DNA of 64,000 nucleotides, from positions 228,486-292,485 of the forward strand of contig DEWY01000004.1 of the NCBI GenBank assembly GCA_002363865.1, in the 5' to 3' direction. Shown piece after piece: positions 8,151 to 16,611 of the stretch; the first letter of the stretch is position 1; each line of letters starts with the position of its first letter. Under the pieces are notes generated by a model, which searched no databases, was not told the DNA's origin, and worked only from the letters and a program-made list of their open reading frames with translations. The DNA comes from Caulobacteraceae bacterium UBA3198. GTDB lineage: Bacteria > Pseudomonadota > Alphaproteobacteria > Caulobacterales > Caulobacteraceae. Both the position numbers and the translations under genes were made by a program.

Positions 8151-9140
8151 ATGACCGAGCTTTACGACGTCGCCGCCATCGGCAACGCCATCGTCGATGT
8201 GATCGCCCCGGCGGATGAGGCCTTCCTGACGTCTGAGGGTCTGTCCAAGGGCGCGATGATGCTGATCGACGAGGCCCGGGGCGTGGACCTCTACAGCCGC
8301 ATGGCGCCGGGCGTCGAAACCTCCGGCGGCTCGGCCGGCAACACCGTGGCCGGCGTGGCCAGCTTCGGCGGCCGCGCGGCCTATCTGGGCAAGGTGGCCA
8401 AGGACCAGCTGGGCGATGTCTTCGCCCACGACCTGCGCGCCCAGGGCGTGCGGTTCGATGTGGCGCCGCTGGGCGCCGGTCCGGCCACGGCCCGCTGCCT
8501 GATCAATGTGACGCCCGACGGCCAGCGCACCATGTGCACCTATCTGGGCGCCTCCACCGAACTCACCGCCGACGACGTCGACCCGGCGATCATCGAGGCG
8601 GCCAGGATCGTCTATCTGGAAGGCTATCTGTTCGACCCCTTCGAGGCCCGCCGCGCCTTCGCCAAGGCCGCAGGCCTGGCCCGGGCCAATGGCCGCCAGA
8701 TCGCCATCACCCTGTCGGACGCCTTTGTCGTGGAGCGCCATCGCGGGGCCCTGATGGAATTCATCGAAACCCAGGTGGACATCGTCTTCGCCAATGAGGC
8801 CGAGGTCTGCGCCCTGTTTGAGACCCCCGACTTCGACGCCGCGGTGAACGCCCTGGCCAGCCGCACGGCCATCGCCGCGGTGACCCGCAGCGAGCAGGGC
8901 TCGGTCATCGCCGCCGGCGAGGCCCGCCACGAGATCTGGGCCGCAGCCGTGGACAAGGTGGTCGACACCACCGGGGCCGGCGACCAGTACGCCGCGGGCT
9001 TCCTATATGGACTGGCGAACGATCGCTCGCTTCCGGTCTGCGGCCAGCTCGGCTCGCTGGCGGCGGCGGAGGTGATCTCCCACTACGGGCCCCGGCCGCA
9101 GGTCTCGCTGAAGGCCCTGGCCGCTTCGAGAGGACTTTGA
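8151..9140 (+). CDS. PfkB-family carbohydrate/nucleoside kinase
   Basis: A 329-residue ribokinase-type sugar or nucleoside kinase, most like the adenosine-kinase-like branch. It contains the N-terminal glycine motif ETSGGSAGNTVAGVA (about 60-75) and the C-terminal PfkB signature DTTGAGDQYAAGFLYG with the catalytic Asp. The substrate cannot be read from sequence. It directly precedes hisB (5-base gap to the chosen start), so it probably leads the histidine operon transcript. Confidence 0.9.
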   Translation: MTELYDVAAIGNAIVDVIAPADEAFLTSEGLSKGAMMLIDEARGVDLYSRMAPGVETSGGSAGNTVAGVASFGGRAAYLGKVAKDQLGDVFAHDLRAQGVRFDVAPLGAGPATARCLINVTPDGQRTMCTYLGASTELTADDVDPAIIEAARIVYLEGYLFDPFEARRAFAKAAGLARANGRQIAITLSDAFVVERHRGALMEFIETQVDIVFANEAEVCALFETPDFDAAVNALASRTAIAAVTRSEQGSVIAAGEARHEIWAAAVDKVVDTTGAGDQYAAGFLYGLANDRSLPVCGQLGSLAAAEVISHYGPRPQVSLKALAASRGL

Positions 9141-9145
9141 AGACC

Positions 9146-9736
9146 ATGGCGCGCACGGCCGAGGTGGTTCGCAACACGAAGGAAACCCAGATCACGATCA
9201 GCGTCGATCTGGACGGGACCGGCGTGTCCGACGTGGAGACCGGCGTCGGCTTCTTCGACCACATGCTCGACGCCTTCGCCCGCCATGGCGGCATCGACCT
9301 GAAGGTCCGCACCAAGGGCGACCTGCACATCGACGCCCACCACACGGTGGAGGACACCGGCATCGTGCTCGGTCAGGCCATCCACAAGGCGCTGGACGGG
9401 TTCAAGGGCATCCGCCGGTTCGGCCATGCCTATATCCCCATGGACGAGACCCTGACGCGCTGCGCCATCGACCTGTCCAACCGGCCCTATCTGATCTGGA
9501 AGACCGCCTTCCGGACGCCGAAGATCGGCGAGATGGACACCGAGCTGTTCAAGGAGTTCCACCACGCCTTCGCCATGAATTGCGGCGCCTGCGTGCACCT
9601 GGAGACCCTGTACGGGGACAACAGCCACCATATCGCCGAGAGCGGGTTCAAGGCCTTGGCCCGCGCCCTGCGCACGGCCATTGAGATCGACCCCAAGACG
9701 GGCGGCCAGGCCCCCTCCACAAAGGGCGTGCTCTAG
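9146..9736 (+). CDS. hisB: imidazoleglycerol-phosphate dehydratase
   Basis: Sixth step of histidine synthesis (manganese-dependent dehydration). The 196-residue monofunctional form has the two metal-binding histidine clusters FFDHMLDAFARHGG and DAHHTVEDTGI, and the repeat-related FHHAFAMNCGACVH and GDNSHHIAESGFKALARALR. A TTG at 9137 is an alternative start; the ATG at 9146 gives the usual N-terminus (MARTAEVVRNTKETQI). It heads hisB-H-A-F-E. Confidence 0.96.
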   Translation: MARTAEVVRNTKETQITISVDLDGTGVSDVETGVGFFDHMLDAFARHGGIDLKVRTKGDLHIDAHHTVEDTGIVLGQAIHKALDGFKGIRRFGHAYIPMDETLTRCAIDLSNRPYLIWKTAFRTPKIGEMDTELFKEFHHAFAMNCGACVHLETLYGDNSHHIAESGFKALARALRTAIEIDPKTGGQAPSTKGVL

Positions 9737-9763
9737 GCGCGCCCAAGGGTCTAAGGAACCGCT

Positions 9764-10408
9764 ATGCAGACCGTCGCCCTGATCGACTACGGGTCGGGCA
9801 ATCTCCGTTCGGCGCAGAACGCCCTTGAGAAAGCCGCCGGCTCCGCTTCCGGCGGTGCGGAGATTCGCGTGACCGCCGACCCTGAGACGGTGGTCGCCGC
9901 CGATCGCATCGTCCTGCCCGGCGTGGGCGCCTTCGCGGCCTGTCGCGAAGCGCTGATGGCCCGGCCAGGTCTGGTCGAGGCGATCACCGAGGCGGTGCAG
10001 ACCCGCGGCGTCCCCTTCCTGGGGGTCTGCGTCGGCATGCAGCTGCTGGCCAGCCGCGGCCTGGAGTTCGGCGAAGCCCCGGGCCTCGACTGGATCCCGG
10101 GCGAGGTCCGTCGCCTGACCCCGGCCAGCCCCGCCTGCAAGGTGCCGCACATGGGCTGGAACAGCCTGGACGACATCAGCCCCGCGGGCGCAGACCTCGG
10201 CCTGGCTTCCGACGGGGCCATGTATTTCACCCACTCCTTCGCCTTCCACGCGGCCGATGCGGCCGATGTGGCCGCCTTCACCGATCACGGGGGCCGGTTC
10301 GCCGCCGCCGTGGCCAGGGGCAATGTGGCGGGGGTTCAATTCCACCCGGAGAAGTCGCAGTCTGCCGGGCTTTCTCTCCTCGCGCGCTTTCTGGAGTGGC
10401 GACCTTGA
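9764..10408 (+). CDS. hisH: imidazole glycerol phosphate synthase, glutaminase subunit
   Basis: Class I glutamine amidotransferase that feeds ammonia to HisF. The 214-residue protein has the oxyanion and nucleophile segment PFLGVCVGMQLLASRG (Cys nucleophile) and the His-Glu dyad at QFHPEKSQ near the C-terminus. IDYGSGNLRS at the N-terminus is typical. Its stop overlaps the probable TTG start of hisA, and hisF follows hisA, so both synthase subunits come from one transcript. Confidence 0.96.
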   Translation: MQTVALIDYGSGNLRSAQNALEKAAGSASGGAEIRVTADPETVVAADRIVLPGVGAFAACREALMARPGLVEAITEAVQTRGVPFLGVCVGMQLLASRGLEFGEAPGLDWIPGEVRRLTPASPACKVPHMGWNSLDDISPAGADLGLASDGAMYFTHSFAFHAADAADVAAFTDHGGRFAAAVARGNVAGVQFHPEKSQSAGLSLLARFLEWRP

Positions 10409-11127
10409 TCCTCTATCCGGCCATCGACCTGAAGGACGGCCAGTGCGTGCGCGTGCTGCACGGCGTCCTCGACACCGCCACGGTGTTCAACACCTCGCCC
10501 GCCGACCAGGCCAAGCAGTGGGCCAATGCCGGCTTCCCCTGGATCCATGTGGTGGACCTGAACGGGGCGGTGGAAGGCAAGGCGGTCAACGCCTTGGCCG
10601 TGGAGGCCATTCTCTCGGCCGTCTCCGTCCCCGTGCAGCTGGGCGGCGGCATCCGCAGCCTGGCCGATATCGAGGGCTGGATCGAGGCCGGCGTCAGCCG
10701 GGTGATCCTGGGCACGCTGGCCGTGCGCGAACCGCAGGTTGTGGTGGAAGCCGCCCGCCTGTGGCCCGAACAGATCGCCGTCAGCGTCGATGTCCGCGGC
10801 GGCAAGGTGGCCGTCCAGGGCTGGACCGAGGATTCCGACCTTGACGCCGTCACCGTGGCCAAACGGTTCGAGGACGCCGGCGTCAGCGCCCTGATCATCA
10901 CCGACATCGAGCGTGACGGCGCCCTCACCGGCTTCAACGTCGACGTGTTCGGGGCCATGGCCGATGCGGTGGACATCCCCGTCATCGCCGCGGGCGGCCT
11001 GGCCAGCGTCGAGGACATCCACAAGCTTCGCGCTCGCAAGGGCCGCCCGATCGCCGGCGCGGTCCTGGGCCGGGCCCTCTATACCGGCGCCATCAAGGCG
11101 CCCGAAGCCATCAAGGCTGCGGCCTGA
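10405..11127 (+). CDS. hisA: ProFAR isomerase (HisA)
   Basis: TIM-barrel isomerase converting ProFAR to PRFAR in histidine synthesis. Begins MILYPAIDLKDGQCVRVLHG (Asp in the first barrel strand) and carries VQLGGGIRS and the second catalytic Asp in ITDIERDGALTG. I chose the TTG at 10405, with GGAG ending eight bases upstream, because the GTG at 10396 overlaps that ribosome site. The start overlaps the hisH stop. 240 residues, as expected. Confidence 0.94.
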   Translation: MILYPAIDLKDGQCVRVLHGVLDTATVFNTSPADQAKQWANAGFPWIHVVDLNGAVEGKAVNALAVEAILSAVSVPVQLGGGIRSLADIEGWIEAGVSRVILGTLAVREPQVVVEAARLWPEQIAVSVDVRGGKVAVQGWTEDSDLDAVTVAKRFEDAGVSALIITDIERDGALTGFNVDVFGAMADAVDIPVIAAGGLASVEDIHKLRARKGRPIAGAVLGRALYTGAIKAPEAIKAAA

Positions 11128-11927
11128 TGCTGAACCTGCGCGTCATCCCCTGCCTGGACGTCAAGGACGGCCGTGTGGTCAAGGGCGTGCAGTTCCTCTC
11201 CCTGCGCGACGCCGGCGATCCGGTGGAGCAGGCCAGCGCCTATGACGCGGCCGGCGCCGACGAGCTGATGTTCCTGGACATCACCGCCAGCCACGAGGGC
11301 CGCGGCGCCATCCTCGATGTCATCGCCCGCACGGCGGACGTCTGCTTCATGCCGCTCAGCGTCGGCGGCGGCATCCGCGCGGTGGACGACGCGCGCCGCC
11401 TGTTGCTGGCCGGCGCCGACAAGATTTCGGTGAACACCGCGGCTGTGGAAAACCCCGACCTGATCAGCGCCTGCGCCGACGCTTTCGGCTCCCAGGCCGT
11501 GGTCTGCGCCATCGACGCCAAGCGCGCCGAGGACGGCGACTGGCGGGTCTTCATCTATGGCGGGCGCAAGGACACCGGCCTGAATGTGGTCGACTATGCC
11601 CGCCTGGCCGTGGAGAAGGGGGCCGGCGAGATCCTGCTGACCTCCATGGACCGGGACGGCGCCAAGACCGGTTACGATATCGAACTGCTGCGGGCCGTGA
11701 CGTCCGCCGTCAGTGTGCCGGTGATCGCCTCTGGGGGCGCCGGTTCAGCCGCCCACATGGTCGAGGCCGCCACCCAGGGCGGCGCCGACGCGGTGCTGGC
11801 CGCCTCTATCTTCCACTTCGGCGAGGTTTCCATCGGCGAGGTCAAGCAGGCCATGGCGGCCGCCGGCCTGCCTGCCCGCCTGACCGGGGCCGAGATGCGC
11901 CGCGACGCCGCCGAGGCCTTCTCATGA
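11127..11927 (+). CDS. hisF: imidazole glycerol phosphate synthase, cyclase subunit
   Basis: Combines PRFAR with ammonia from HisH to give imidazole glycerol phosphate and AICAR. The 266-residue TIM barrel starts MLNLRVIPCLDVKDGRVVKG (catalytic Asp in the first strand) and has LTSMDRDGAKTGYD with the second Asp, and PLSVGGGIRA. Start and hisA stop share bases; hisE overlaps its end by four bases. Confidence 0.96.
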   Translation: MLNLRVIPCLDVKDGRVVKGVQFLSLRDAGDPVEQASAYDAAGADELMFLDITASHEGRGAILDVIARTADVCFMPLSVGGGIRAVDDARRLLLAGADKISVNTAAVENPDLISACADAFGSQAVVCAIDAKRAEDGDWRVFIYGGRKDTGLNVVDYARLAVEKGAGEILLTSMDRDGAKTGYDIELLRAVTSAVSVPVIASGGAGSAAHMVEAATQGGADAVLAASIFHFGEVSIGEVKQAMAAAGLPARLTGAEMRRDAAEAFS

Positions 11928-12247
11928 GCCGTCTGGCCGAGGTCCTTGCGCGCCTGTCGGCTGTGATCGAGAGCCGCAAGGGCGGCGATGCGGCCGCCTC
12001 CTACACCGCCCGCCTGCTCAGCGACCCGTCCCTGGCCGCCAAGAAGCTGGGCGAAGAGGCGATCGAGACGGTGATCGCCGCCGTTCAGGCCGACAAGGAC
12101 GCCCTGGCCGCCGAGAGCGCCGACCTGCTCTATCACTGGCTGGTGGTCCTGGCCGCTGCGGGCGTGTCCCTGGACGAGGTCGCCGCCAGGCTCGAAGCCC
12201 GCGAGGGCGTGTCCGGCCATGCCGAGAAGGCCGGCCGCAGCGGCTAG
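11924..12247 (+). CDS. hisE: phosphoribosyl-ATP pyrophosphatase
   Basis: Hydrolyses PR-ATP to PR-AMP, the second step of histidine synthesis. 107 residues, all-alpha MazG-like fold; the motif KKLGEEAIETVIAA carries the metal-binding glutamates, and SADLLYHWLVVL follows. Last gene of the his group. HisG, HisD, HisC and HisI are not in the window. A long hairpin (12247-12294) starts at its stop codon. Confidence 0.95.
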   Translation: MSRLAEVLARLSAVIESRKGGDAAASYTARLLSDPSLAAKKLGEEAIETVIAAVQADKDALAAESADLLYHWLVVLAAAGVSLDEVAARLEAREGVSGHAEKAGRSG

Positions 12248-12294
12248 AGCGCGTTCCGTAAGGTGGGAACCGGTTATCGGCGTAAAACGCGCTC
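12247..12294. repeat. dispersed GAACGCG-family palindrome (copy 2), possible terminator
   Basis: Arms GAGCGCGTT (12247-12255) and AACGCGCTC (12286-12294) are exact complements around a 30-base loop with GGGAACCGGTTATCGG. It begins in the hisE stop codon and could stabilise or end the his transcript. The core matches the element at 3725-3767 in reverse complement. Confidence 0.75.
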
Positions 12295-12306
12295 AAGTCT
12301 TTTAGT

Positions 12307-12357
12307 TAGAGCCTGATTCAACGATCAGACGGTTCCGCCTGATCGCATCAGGCTCTA
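12307..12357. repeat. TAGAGCCTGA palindromic element
   Basis: TAGAGCCTGA (12307-12316) is mirrored exactly by TCAGGCTCTA (12348-12357), with a nested inner hairpin (GATCAGACGG and CCGCCTGATC). The right end supplies the stop codon of the convergent PHA-system gene. This resembles the AGAGC-type intergenic palindromes of alphaproteobacteria and could act as a two-sided terminator. Confidence 0.75.
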
Positions 12358-12678
12358 GGACTTGGGCGGTGGAGGCTTGTTATCCAGCAGCAGCTGGCCC
12401 TGCTTCTGCACCTTGCCGCGAATCTTGCCGGCCATCATGGCCAGCACATTGGGCAGGTTGATCTCCATCCGCACCGCATCGGCCAGCACGTCCAGATGGC
12501 CGCTGATGGTCTGGCCCAGCACCGTGGCGGAAAAGCCCATCCGGTCGCCGCTCCACTGGCGGGTGAGCTTGGCGCTCTCGCCGAACTGGCTGACAATCTT
12601 GTCGAACCCGTCCTCCAGCCGCCGGCGCGCCTCAGCCGCGCCGAGACTGTGGGGAATGTCGATGGTGACGGGTTTCAT
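12355..12678 (-). CDS. polyhydroxyalkanoic acid system family protein
   Basis: 107-residue soluble protein. The pattern IDIPHSLGAAEARRRLEDGF, then WSGDRMGFSATVLGQTISGH and PNVLAMMAGKIRGKVQKQG matches the PHA_gran_rgn family (PF09650), small proteins linked to PHA granules in some species but widespread with no firm function. No PHA synthase gene is in the window. Its stop codon lies inside a palindromic repeat. Confidence 0.8.
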   Translation of the reverse strand: MKPVTIDIPHSLGAAEARRRLEDGFDKIVSQFGESAKLTRQWSGDRMGFSATVLGQTISGHLDVLADAVRMEINLPNVLAMMAGKIRGKVQKQGQLLLDNKPPPPKS

Positions 12679-12729
12679 CGGCGACCTCGCTGCGTTCAGG
12701 TCAGTCTAACGCGAAAACCCGCGACAGGC

Positions 12730-13302
12730 TCATCCCCGGGCCTTGCGCTTCAGCGCCACATAGAGGGCGCCGCCGCCGCCATGGCGACGATGGGCTTCCG
12801 AAACGCCGGCCACGATGGACCGCAGGTGAGGGGCGGCCAGCCATTCCGGGGCGGCCCGGCGCAGCGTGCCGTCGCCGGTCCCGCGGGAACCCTTGCCGGT
12901 GATCACCAGCACGGCTCGGTGCCCCTCGTGCCAGGCCTGCAGGAGGAAGCCGTCCAGCCGCGCCCGGGCCGCGTCATAGGTCAGCCCGTGCAGGTCCAGC
13001 CGCGCGGCGATGGGATCGCGCTCACGCACGATGCGGTGATGGCGGTTGGGCTCGATGAGTTCGGGCCCAGGCCACGGGGCCTGCGAGGGCGGCCGCGGCG
13101 CAGGTCCGGGCCCCGGCGGGGCGGTCTTGGGCGGTTGTTTGCCCGGCGGGGCCTTGCCCTTGGGCGCAAGGGCCGTCGCTGGCGGCGGCGCCTCGACCGG
13201 ATCAGCCGGGGCCGCCGGCGTATGGCGTCCGGGCAGGGGATGGAGCGTGGCCGCCACGACCGACCAGAGCCTGTGCTCCTCAGGTCGAAGCGGCCGTTTC
13301 AT
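12730..13302 (-). CDS. Smr/MutS2 C-terminal domain protein
   Basis: 190-residue protein with a Pro/Ala/Lys-rich N-terminal half (about residues 25-85, probably unstructured) and a C-terminal Smr domain: LDLHGLTYDAARARLDGFL carries the LDLHG motif, and VLVITGKGSRGTGDGTLRR carries the TGxG motif. Smr domains bind or cut branched nucleic acid or RNA; the stand-alone role is not settled. Its start overlaps the mltA stop (ATGA), so it is probably co-translated with mltA. Confidence 0.9.
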   Translation of the reverse strand: MKRPLRPEEHRLWSVVAATLHPLPGRHTPAAPADPVEAPPPATALAPKGKAPPGKQPPKTAPPGPGPAPRPPSQAPWPGPELIEPNRHHRIVRERDPIAARLDLHGLTYDAARARLDGFLLQAWHEGHRAVLVITGKGSRGTGDGTLRRAAPEWLAAPHLRSIVAGVSEAHRRHGGGGALYVALKRKARG

Positions 13303-14393
13303 GGGGTTGGGTCGGGTCCGACCCTGGGCGCCAGGCGCACCATCTTCAAGGTGTGACGCACCCGGCCGGCCTCGACGCCGGCCTCGGGTCCTGAACCCAG
13401 ATAGAGGTCGGCGCGGACCTCGCCCTTGATCGCCCCGCCGGTGTCCAGGGCCACAGCCAGGCGACGATAGACGGGGAAGGCGCCGCTGAGGATGGGGGCG
13501 GTGGCGTCGATCCAGAACAGTTCGCCGACCCGGTGCTGGGAGAGATCCACGGCGATGGCGTGGTCCGGGGGCAGGGGCACGCCCGCCGCGCCCAGGGGAT
13601 GGAGACCGTCGTCAGCCTCCAGGCGGAACCACACATAGCGCCGGTTCAGGCGCATGATGGCGTCGGCCGCTGGCCCCCTGTGGGCGGCGAGCCAGGCGCG
13701 GATCGCCTCGCCCGAGGTGTTGTCCGCCGCCAGTAGCCCGCGGTCGCGCATGGGATTGGCGATGCCCGAGAAGGGCAGGTCGTTGTGGGCGGCGAACAGC
13801 ACCTTGACCCGGGCCCCGTCGGCGAAGGTCAGGACGCCGGAGCCCTGAATCTGCAGGAAGAACAGCTCCTCCGGCCGCATCCAGGCCAGCACCTGATCGG
13901 GCGTGGTCGCTTCGATGGCGGCCCGGTCGGCGCGGCCCGACAGCGCGGCGTGGTTGGCGGGCTTGGCGCGGACTGGGGCGCTGTACTCCGCGTCCGGCGC
14001 GATCCGGGCGGTGTATTCCGGCGCATAATAGGCGGTCAGAATCCCTTGGCCGGGGAGCGGCTCCAGGCGAAAATTGGCTTCGAAAAAGGCGCGGGCCGCA
14101 TCATCGTCCAGACGCGGCTGAGCCCGGGCGCGGCGGCAGATTTCGACCTCGGCCGGCGCCTTGGCTACGCCGCAGGTGGCCTGATAGGCCGCGAAGGCCT
14201 CGGCGTGGTCGGCCTGCGCCCAACCGGTCAGGGCGCTGAAAGCGATCGGCGCCGGCGCCGGCCCGTCAGCGGGCGGCGCGTCCGGCGACGGCGCCGGGGT
14301 AGGGGGAGTCGGAGCCTCATCGGGCGCCCGCGCAGTGGCGCAGGCGCTCAGGAGGAGGGCGCCGCCGATGACGCCGACCAGACGCAACCGCAC
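13299..14393 (-). CDS. mltA: membrane-bound lytic murein transglycosylase A
   Basis: Cleaves peptidoglycan glycan strands to 1,6-anhydro products at the outer membrane. From the GTG at 14393 the protein has 364 residues: a lipoprotein signal (LVGVIGGALLLSAC, lipobox LSAC), a Pro/Ala-rich spacer, the MltA barrel (GILTAYYAPEY; LFFLQIQGSGVL) and the C-terminal 3D domain with the Asp-rich core VALDTGGAIKGEVRADLYLG. Upstream in-frame starts exist but would abolish the lipobox position. It follows the Tim44-like gene by four bases. Confidence 0.92.
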   Translation of the reverse strand: MRLRLVGVIGGALLLSACATARAPDEAPTPPTPAPSPDAPPADGPAPAPIAFSALTGWAQADHAEAFAAYQATCGVAKAPAEVEICRRARAQPRLDDDAARAFFEANFRLEPLPGQGILTAYYAPEYTARIAPDAEYSAPVRAKPANHAALSGRADRAAIEATTPDQVLAWMRPEELFFLQIQGSGVLTFADGARVKVLFAAHNDLPFSGIANPMRDRGLLAADNTSGEAIRAWLAAHRGPAADAIMRLNRRYVWFRLEADDGLHPLGAAGVPLPPDHAIAVDLSQHRVGELFWIDATAPILSGAFPVYRRLAVALDTGGAIKGEVRADLYLGSGPEAGVEAGRVRHTLKMVRLAPRVGPDPTP

Positions 14394-14397
14394 AGAC

Positions 14398-15018
14398 CTA
14401 AGCCTCCGCGGCGTCGACGTGAACCAGGGTCCAGTTGGGGTCGCGGCTCTTGAGATTGCGCTCGAAGGTCCAGAGCTCGGCGGTGCGGCGGTCGTCCACC
14501 GCCTCTCCGCGTTCGTCCTTGGTGCGGCCGCGCAGTTCGGCCAGGAAGCGCACGGTGACGCGGGCGGCGTCGCCCTCGACCTCGGCCTTTTCCATGTCGG
14601 CCCTCGGCGGATGCAGGAATTCCACCGTCTCGGTGCGGCCCTCGGCCTCGCGGGCGGAAATGGCCGATTCAAAGGCCGAATAGACCTCATCCGAAAGCAG
14701 ATTGCGCAGGGTCTCGCGCTCGCCGGCGGCAAACGCGTTGACGATCATCTGATAGGCCGACTTGGCGCCGTGCAGGAAGTGGCTGAGATCGAAGTTCGGA
14801 TCGCGGGCCCGGACCGCGGCCAGACCGGACAGGGCGACGCCTTCAGCCTCCTCGGAGGCTTCAAGGACACGCTCCACCGGGCGCACCGGGCTCGGCTGAC
14901 CCTCGGCCGCCGGCTTGTCCTCCGGCTGCCGTCCGACCCGCCGTCCCAGCACTGAATAGAGCTGGTAGAGGACAATGGCCGCCAGGGCGGCGAAGATGAT
15001 CAGCTCCAGTAGGGGCAA
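14398..15018 (-). CDS. Tim44/TimA-like membrane-anchored protein
   Basis: 206 residues from the TTG at 15018 (GAGAG six bases upstream): one N-terminal membrane segment (LPLLELIIFAALAAIVLYQL) and a soluble Tim44-like domain (FLHGAKSAYQMIVNAFAAGE, LLSDEVYSAFESAI, ELWTFERNLKSRDPNWTLV). The bacterial TimA family is related to the mitochondrial import motor subunit Tim44; its own role is unclear. It is divergent from secB, the partner seen near the origin in Caulobacter. A longer frame to 15090 runs through a TATATAG promoter-like stretch and was not used. Confidence 0.82.
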   Translation of the reverse strand: MPLLELIIFAALAAIVLYQLYSVLGRRVGRQPEDKPAAEGQPSPVRPVERVLEASEEAEGVALSGLAAVRARDPNFDLSHFLHGAKSAYQMIVNAFAAGERETLRNLLSDEVYSAFESAISAREAEGRTETVEFLHPPRADMEKAEVEGDAARVTVRFLAELRGRTKDERGEAVDDRRTAELWTFERNLKSRDPNWTLVHVDAAEA

Positions 15019-15225
15019 ACGGGTCTCTCGTGGGCTTCTGTGGGCGAGCGGGCCAGAAACGCGGCCCTCATGGTCTATATAGTCGCTCAAAACGCCGGCG
15101 TCAGGACCGACGTTGCATCACGCAGGGTCGCATGTTAGCAGCCCGCGCCAGGAAAGGGCGGGTTTTCCCGCCACAATGGGGTCGGCTCTGACGCCGGCCT
15201 GGCCTCCCAGAACGGACAGACGTGC

Positions 15226-15732
15226 ATGACCGACACCGACGCCGCCGCCCCCGGCGGCCAGCCGAATGGCGCTGAGGCCTTTGTTCCGGGTGTTCGCATC
15301 CTGGCCCAGTTCATCCGTGACCTGTCCTTCGAAAACCCGCGTGCGCCTGACGCCCTGCGCGGAACCGGCGCCCAGCCGCAGATCGATCTCGGCGTCGAAA
15401 TGAACGCCCGCGGCCGTGATGACGGCCTGTTCGAGGTGGACCTGAAGCTGTCGGCGCGGGCCTCGCGCGAAGACGGGCCGGTCTTCCATGTGGAGCTTCT
15501 CTATGGCGGCGTCTTCGGGATCAACGGCGTCGCGCCGGAGGATCTGGAGCAGGTGCTGCTGGTGGATTGCCCGCGCTTCCTGTTCCCCTTCGCCCGTCGG
15601 GTGATCGCCGACGTGACCTCGGACGGCGGCTTCCCGCCCTTCCTGCTCGATCCCATCGACTTCGCCGGGGTCTATGCGGCCCGCAAGGCCCAGGGCGACC
15701 TGTCGCAGATGGACGAGATCGGCAACGCCTGA
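15226..15732 (+). CDS. secB: protein-export chaperone SecB
   Basis: Cytosolic tetrameric chaperone holding precursors unfolded for SecA. The 168-residue protein has the SecB pattern: ILAQFIRDLSFENPRAP, then LKLSARASREDGPVFHVELL, YGGVFGI, LLVDCPRFLFPFARRVIADV and GGFPPFLLDPIDFAGVY. Length and C-terminal acidic tail are normal. It converges on dnaQ with a repeat between them. Confidence 0.95.
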   Translation: MTDTDAAAPGGQPNGAEAFVPGVRILAQFIRDLSFENPRAPDALRGTGAQPQIDLGVEMNARGRDDGLFEVDLKLSARASREDGPVFHVELLYGGVFGINGVAPEDLEQVLLVDCPRFLFPFARRVIADVTSDGGFPPFLLDPIDFAGVYAARKAQGDLSQMDEIGNA

Positions 15733-15790
15733 TCTGAAGCGCGGCCCGACGGGCCGTGTTCAACCGCGCCTGACGACCAGCCCCAATCCT

Positions 15791-15881
15791 CCGTCATGGT
15801 CGGACTTGATCCGACCATCCATGAACACCGTCTAGCGGTTGTGTGCATGGGCCCTCGGGTCGAGCCCGAGGGCGACGACGT
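15791..15881 (+). repeat. dispersed repeat, CATGGTCGGACTTGATCC family (copy 1)
   Basis: Two consecutive hairpins: CATGGTCGGACTTGATCCGA with its fold-back, and CCCTCGGGTCGAGCCCGAGGG. The same arrangement occurs inverted at 63281-63372. Frames crossing it give VGLDPTIHEH-type peptides that recur as spurious small proteins. The rest of the 15733-15899 gap shows no gene. Confidence 0.8.
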
Positions 15882-15899
15882 GGGGGCGTGGCGACAAGC

Positions 15900-16604
15900 T
15901 CAGAGCCCGTGTTTTTTCCAGAGCAGGTCGGACTTGACCACGTCGCGGACAAAGGCCGCGTGGCGTTCGCGCTCGAGGTCGCTGGCCACCACGGTCAGCG
16001 GCCGGGGCCTGGCCCCATAGCTCGCCTGCCGCGCGGCGCCCACGGCCTGGGCGACCATGGCCGGGGCCAGCTCCAGGCGCCGTTCGCGGCCGCCCTTGAG
16101 CTCCAGATAGACATCGGCCAGCAGACGGGCGTCGATCAGCGCCCCGTGCTTTTCCCGGTCGGTGAGCGAGATCTTGAAGCGGCGGCACAGGGCGTCGAGG
16201 GAATTGGCCATGCCCGGAAAGCGGGCCCGGGCCAGCACCAGGGTGTCGACCCAGCGATGCTCGATGATCTCGATCCGGCCACAGAGGCCCAGCTCGAAAT
16301 TGATGAAGGTCCGGTCGAAGGCGGCGTTGTGGGCGACGATCGGGGCGTCGCCGACGAAGTCGAGGAAGGCGTCGACCACCTCGGGCGCCTCGAACCTGGG
16401 CTTGCCCCGCAGGAAGTCGGCCGACAGGCCGTGCACCTTCTCGGCCTCGGGCGGCATGTCCCGCAGGGGGTCGATATAGCAGTGGAAGGTGCGGCCCGTC
16501 GGAATGAAGTCTTCGATTTCCAGGCAGGCCAGCTCCACCAGGCGATGGCCCTCGCGGGGTTCAAAGCCGGTGGTTTCGGTGTCGAGAACGATTTCGCGGG
16601 CCAT
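15900..16604 (-). CDS. dnaQ: DNA polymerase III epsilon subunit (3'-5' proofreading exonuclease)
   Basis: Proofreading subunit of the replicative polymerase. 234 residues from the ATG at 16604. Exonuclease motifs: ExoI VLDTETTGFEP (DxE), ExoII VAHNAAFDRTFIN, and ExoIII HGALIDARLLADVY (HxAxxD). An upstream ATG at 16640 is open but begins inside coaE and adds a basic leader not typical of the family. Part of the leftward block dnaQ-coaE-aroE-maf-PPSRP that borders the origin. Confidence 0.95.
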   Translation of the reverse strand: MAREIVLDTETTGFEPREGHRLVELACLEIEDFIPTGRTFHCYIDPLRDMPPEAEKVHGLSADFLRGKPRFEAPEVVDAFLDFVGDAPIVAHNAAFDRTFINFELGLCGRIEIIEHRWVDTLVLARARFPGMANSLDALCRRFKISLTDREKHGALIDARLLADVYLELKGGRERRLELAPAMVAQAVGAARQASYGARPRPLTVVASDLERERHAAFVRDVVKSDLLWKKHGL

Positions 16605-16611
16605 GGCCGCT

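Noticed and set aside
15019..15090. Start of the Tim44-like gene at the TTG at 15090
   Set aside because: The added 24 residues run through a TATATAG promoter-like stretch and precede the conserved membrane anchor; the TTG at 15018 has a ribosome site.
15796..16020. Small protein beginning VGLDPTIHEH
   Set aside because: Translates a dispersed repeat, which also occurs inverted at 63281-63372.
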